DNA of 64,000 nt, taken from assembly GCF_907164915.1 (NCBI RefSeq), contig NC_061862.1, positions 142,033,913 through 142,097,912 on the forward strand, read 5' to 3'. Source of the DNA: Impatiens glandulifera (lineage: Eukaryota; Streptophyta; Magnoliopsida; Ericales; Balsaminaceae). Shown piece by piece: positions 62,560 through 64,000 of this stretch. Position numbers and translations under genes: made by a program. The notes under the pieces were generated by a model. The model saw only the letters and a program-made list of their open reading frames with translations, searched no databases and was not told the DNA's origin. Every line of letters begins with the position of its first letter. Positions within the stretch are counted from its first letter, which is position 1.

Positions 62560-64000
62560 AATATATAAAAATAAATCTCATTCATCAACGGCTTTCTTCA
62601 ACACAGTCATTTTTTTTAACACAATCATTCAAATTAAGGAACAACAATATCATCAAAAATGAGATCACCTACAAACCAAAAAGAATTCATGGATAAGGTT
62701 GTTGCTAAAAAAATAAAGGAAAACTCAAATCAATTAATAAAATAAGGCACACACTTAAAGAAATATCACTAAAATCAAGAATGAAAATAGGTCTCCATGA
62801 TATTTGCTCCTCCACGTTATTATCAATATTGTCAATCAATGGGTAAGAACTTGTGGAACCTTTTTCTTCCATATGTATATTGTCGTCATTATGTCAGAAT
62901 GTATTCAGATAAAAGAAAGGTCCAAAATCATCAAATCAACTTTTTTGGAAGCCCGGGAAGATATCTTAAATTTGTCTTATCTATTATGGAGACACGCTCA
63001 TCTATTCGAATTTTTTCTACAACCTAAATAAAAATCCGAGCCATTAACCAAAAAACTAAAGAAAATAATCAAAGCTAAAGGAAATAGAAATACCTTTCGG
63101 ATTAAAAACATAAAATCTTCTATGAGAAGTTTTCCTCTTTTAGTAGCAGTATCTTGAGCTTTATGCACCTGCATATAATTCAAAATTGGACAAGTGAAAT
63201 ATACCCATTAATCTAGAGAAAGTAAAGAAATTAAGGACACAAAAGATGTAGAATCAAATTCATGATGTACCATATTAGTGACATACTCCACAACAATTAA
63301 AAAAAAATAACAGTTACATAAGCTCAAATTAAGCAATTTATCTCAAATACATGGAATCTCATGAGTTTCACCTGGTTTAATAATTTAATAAGAATCTACA
63401 TACAATATTAGTCTAAATATAAGAATGAAAACCCATTTATTAATTTTCTCAAGATACGTGTACAAACCATTCTTAATAAGTAATAACACAGGTTAGTCAC
63501 ATAGCATTTTCTCAAACATGTGATATGCATAGTATCAACTTTCTATTGCTGAAACAGTCTCAAATGGTGCATCCACAATGTAAACACTCGATAATTTGAA
63601 CATTTTCGAGCAAATGGATAAAAGGCATGAAACATAAACTTGCCTTTGTATCTTTTGTATAGTTCTTCCACATGTCTAGAATATGCATACGATCTAACCT
63701 GTGGGTGGCTGTAAAATACATCAAAAGCACCTTCAAGATAAAGTGTCAATCACTTGCCTTCAAGGCCTTAACTGTCTTGAAAACATAAAGTGTTAAAGCT
63801 TAGCTTAATAGGACAGCAATTAAAGGATTAAAGCTTGAAAACTAAAAACACTTACCATTTTTCAAATCTGACAGAAAGAAACCCTTGAATTCCGGATAGA
63901 AACTCTTCTATAAGCGGAAGTGCGTCGCCGTCTATTGCCGTTGGGCGAACTCCGTAGAATTCCACTGTTTTGGGCTTTCTAGTAGAAAGACGAGTTTGTT
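62560..64000 (-). other. Unassigned region with a possible minus-strand first exon at its right edge
   Basis: No protein family recognised. On the minus strand, about 63857-64000 is less AT-rich and ends at a splice-donor-like AAAATG^GTAAGTG, as a 5' exon would. A 68-codon open stretch at 63543-63749 (minus) matches nothing I know. It may belong to a gene carried by the CACTA element or starting beyond the window. Confidence 0.25.

Larger units (their letters stand above)
62273..64000. mobile_element. End of a further CACTA element, running out of the window
   Basis: CACTAGTAAAAAAAGACC at 62273 is nearly the same terminus as the right end of the 6.6-kb CACTA element. It is followed by about ten ACCAATCG/CGATTGGT subterminal motifs (62317-62545), unlike the GTAACGG motif of the other element. 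No second terminus is seen to 64000. The inside holds no recognisable transposase. Confidence 0.55.

Overview
This is nuclear DNA from a flowering plant, almost certainly a eudicot: spliced genes with plant-type introns, AT-rich spacers, and plant-specific transposon families (Copia LTR elements primed by initiator Met-tRNA, CACTA, hAT, Tourist-type MITEs, L1-type LINEs). The extra ORFs in the Copia elements resemble, from memory, a protein family very abundant among predicted proteins of Gesneriaceae (Lamiales). That points to Lamiales but is not proof. The only ordinary host genes I can support are two tandem-duplicated GH10 endo-1,4-beta-xylanase genes; nearly everything else is transposon, in several layers of nesting.

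Layout. 1-1967: 3' end of a Copia-type element (end of an extra ORF, purine tract, LTR). 2056-5157: 5'-truncated LINE with an 878-bp CACTA miniature element inserted in its reverse transcriptase (2621-3498). 5939-30315: element B, a degenerate LTR retrotransposon with 5-bp target duplications (AAATA). It keeps gag and one large extra ORF but has no protease, integrase or reverse transcriptase. Nested in its gag is element A (8994-23046), a young 14-kb Copia element with LTRs of equal length differing at 8 of 1315 positions. Element A has gag, pol and, between pol and the 3' LTR, three paralogous extra ORFs, each behind its own TATA-like box. 30.9-32.1 kb: a reverse-strand LTR fragment and another LTR scrap.

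32.2-38.35 kb and 45.4-62.1 kb are two copies of one segmental duplication, each with a seven-exon GH10 gene (33065-35765 and 47053-49805), a LINE tail and a Copia LTR. Copy 1 runs into a decayed Copia body (to 41.3 kb). Copy 2 was later hit by a 6.6-kb CACTA element (50132-56717), an ORF1-only LINE-like element (58217-61328) that itself carries a hAT element (58545-59322), and small MITEs. Copy 1 preserves the empty site for the CACTA insertion. Between the copies lie a MITE and a second, reverse-strand ORF1-only LINE with a perfect 16-bp target duplication. A further CACTA end begins at 62273 and runs out of the window.

The most unusual content is the cassette of extra ORFs in element A (15.9-21.25 kb), its single decayed counterpart in the pol-less element B, the arrays of palindromic ACGTG repeats in the element B LTRs, the 247-bp host duplication flanking element A, and the ORF1-only LINE family. 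No tRNA, rRNA or CRISPR locus was seen.
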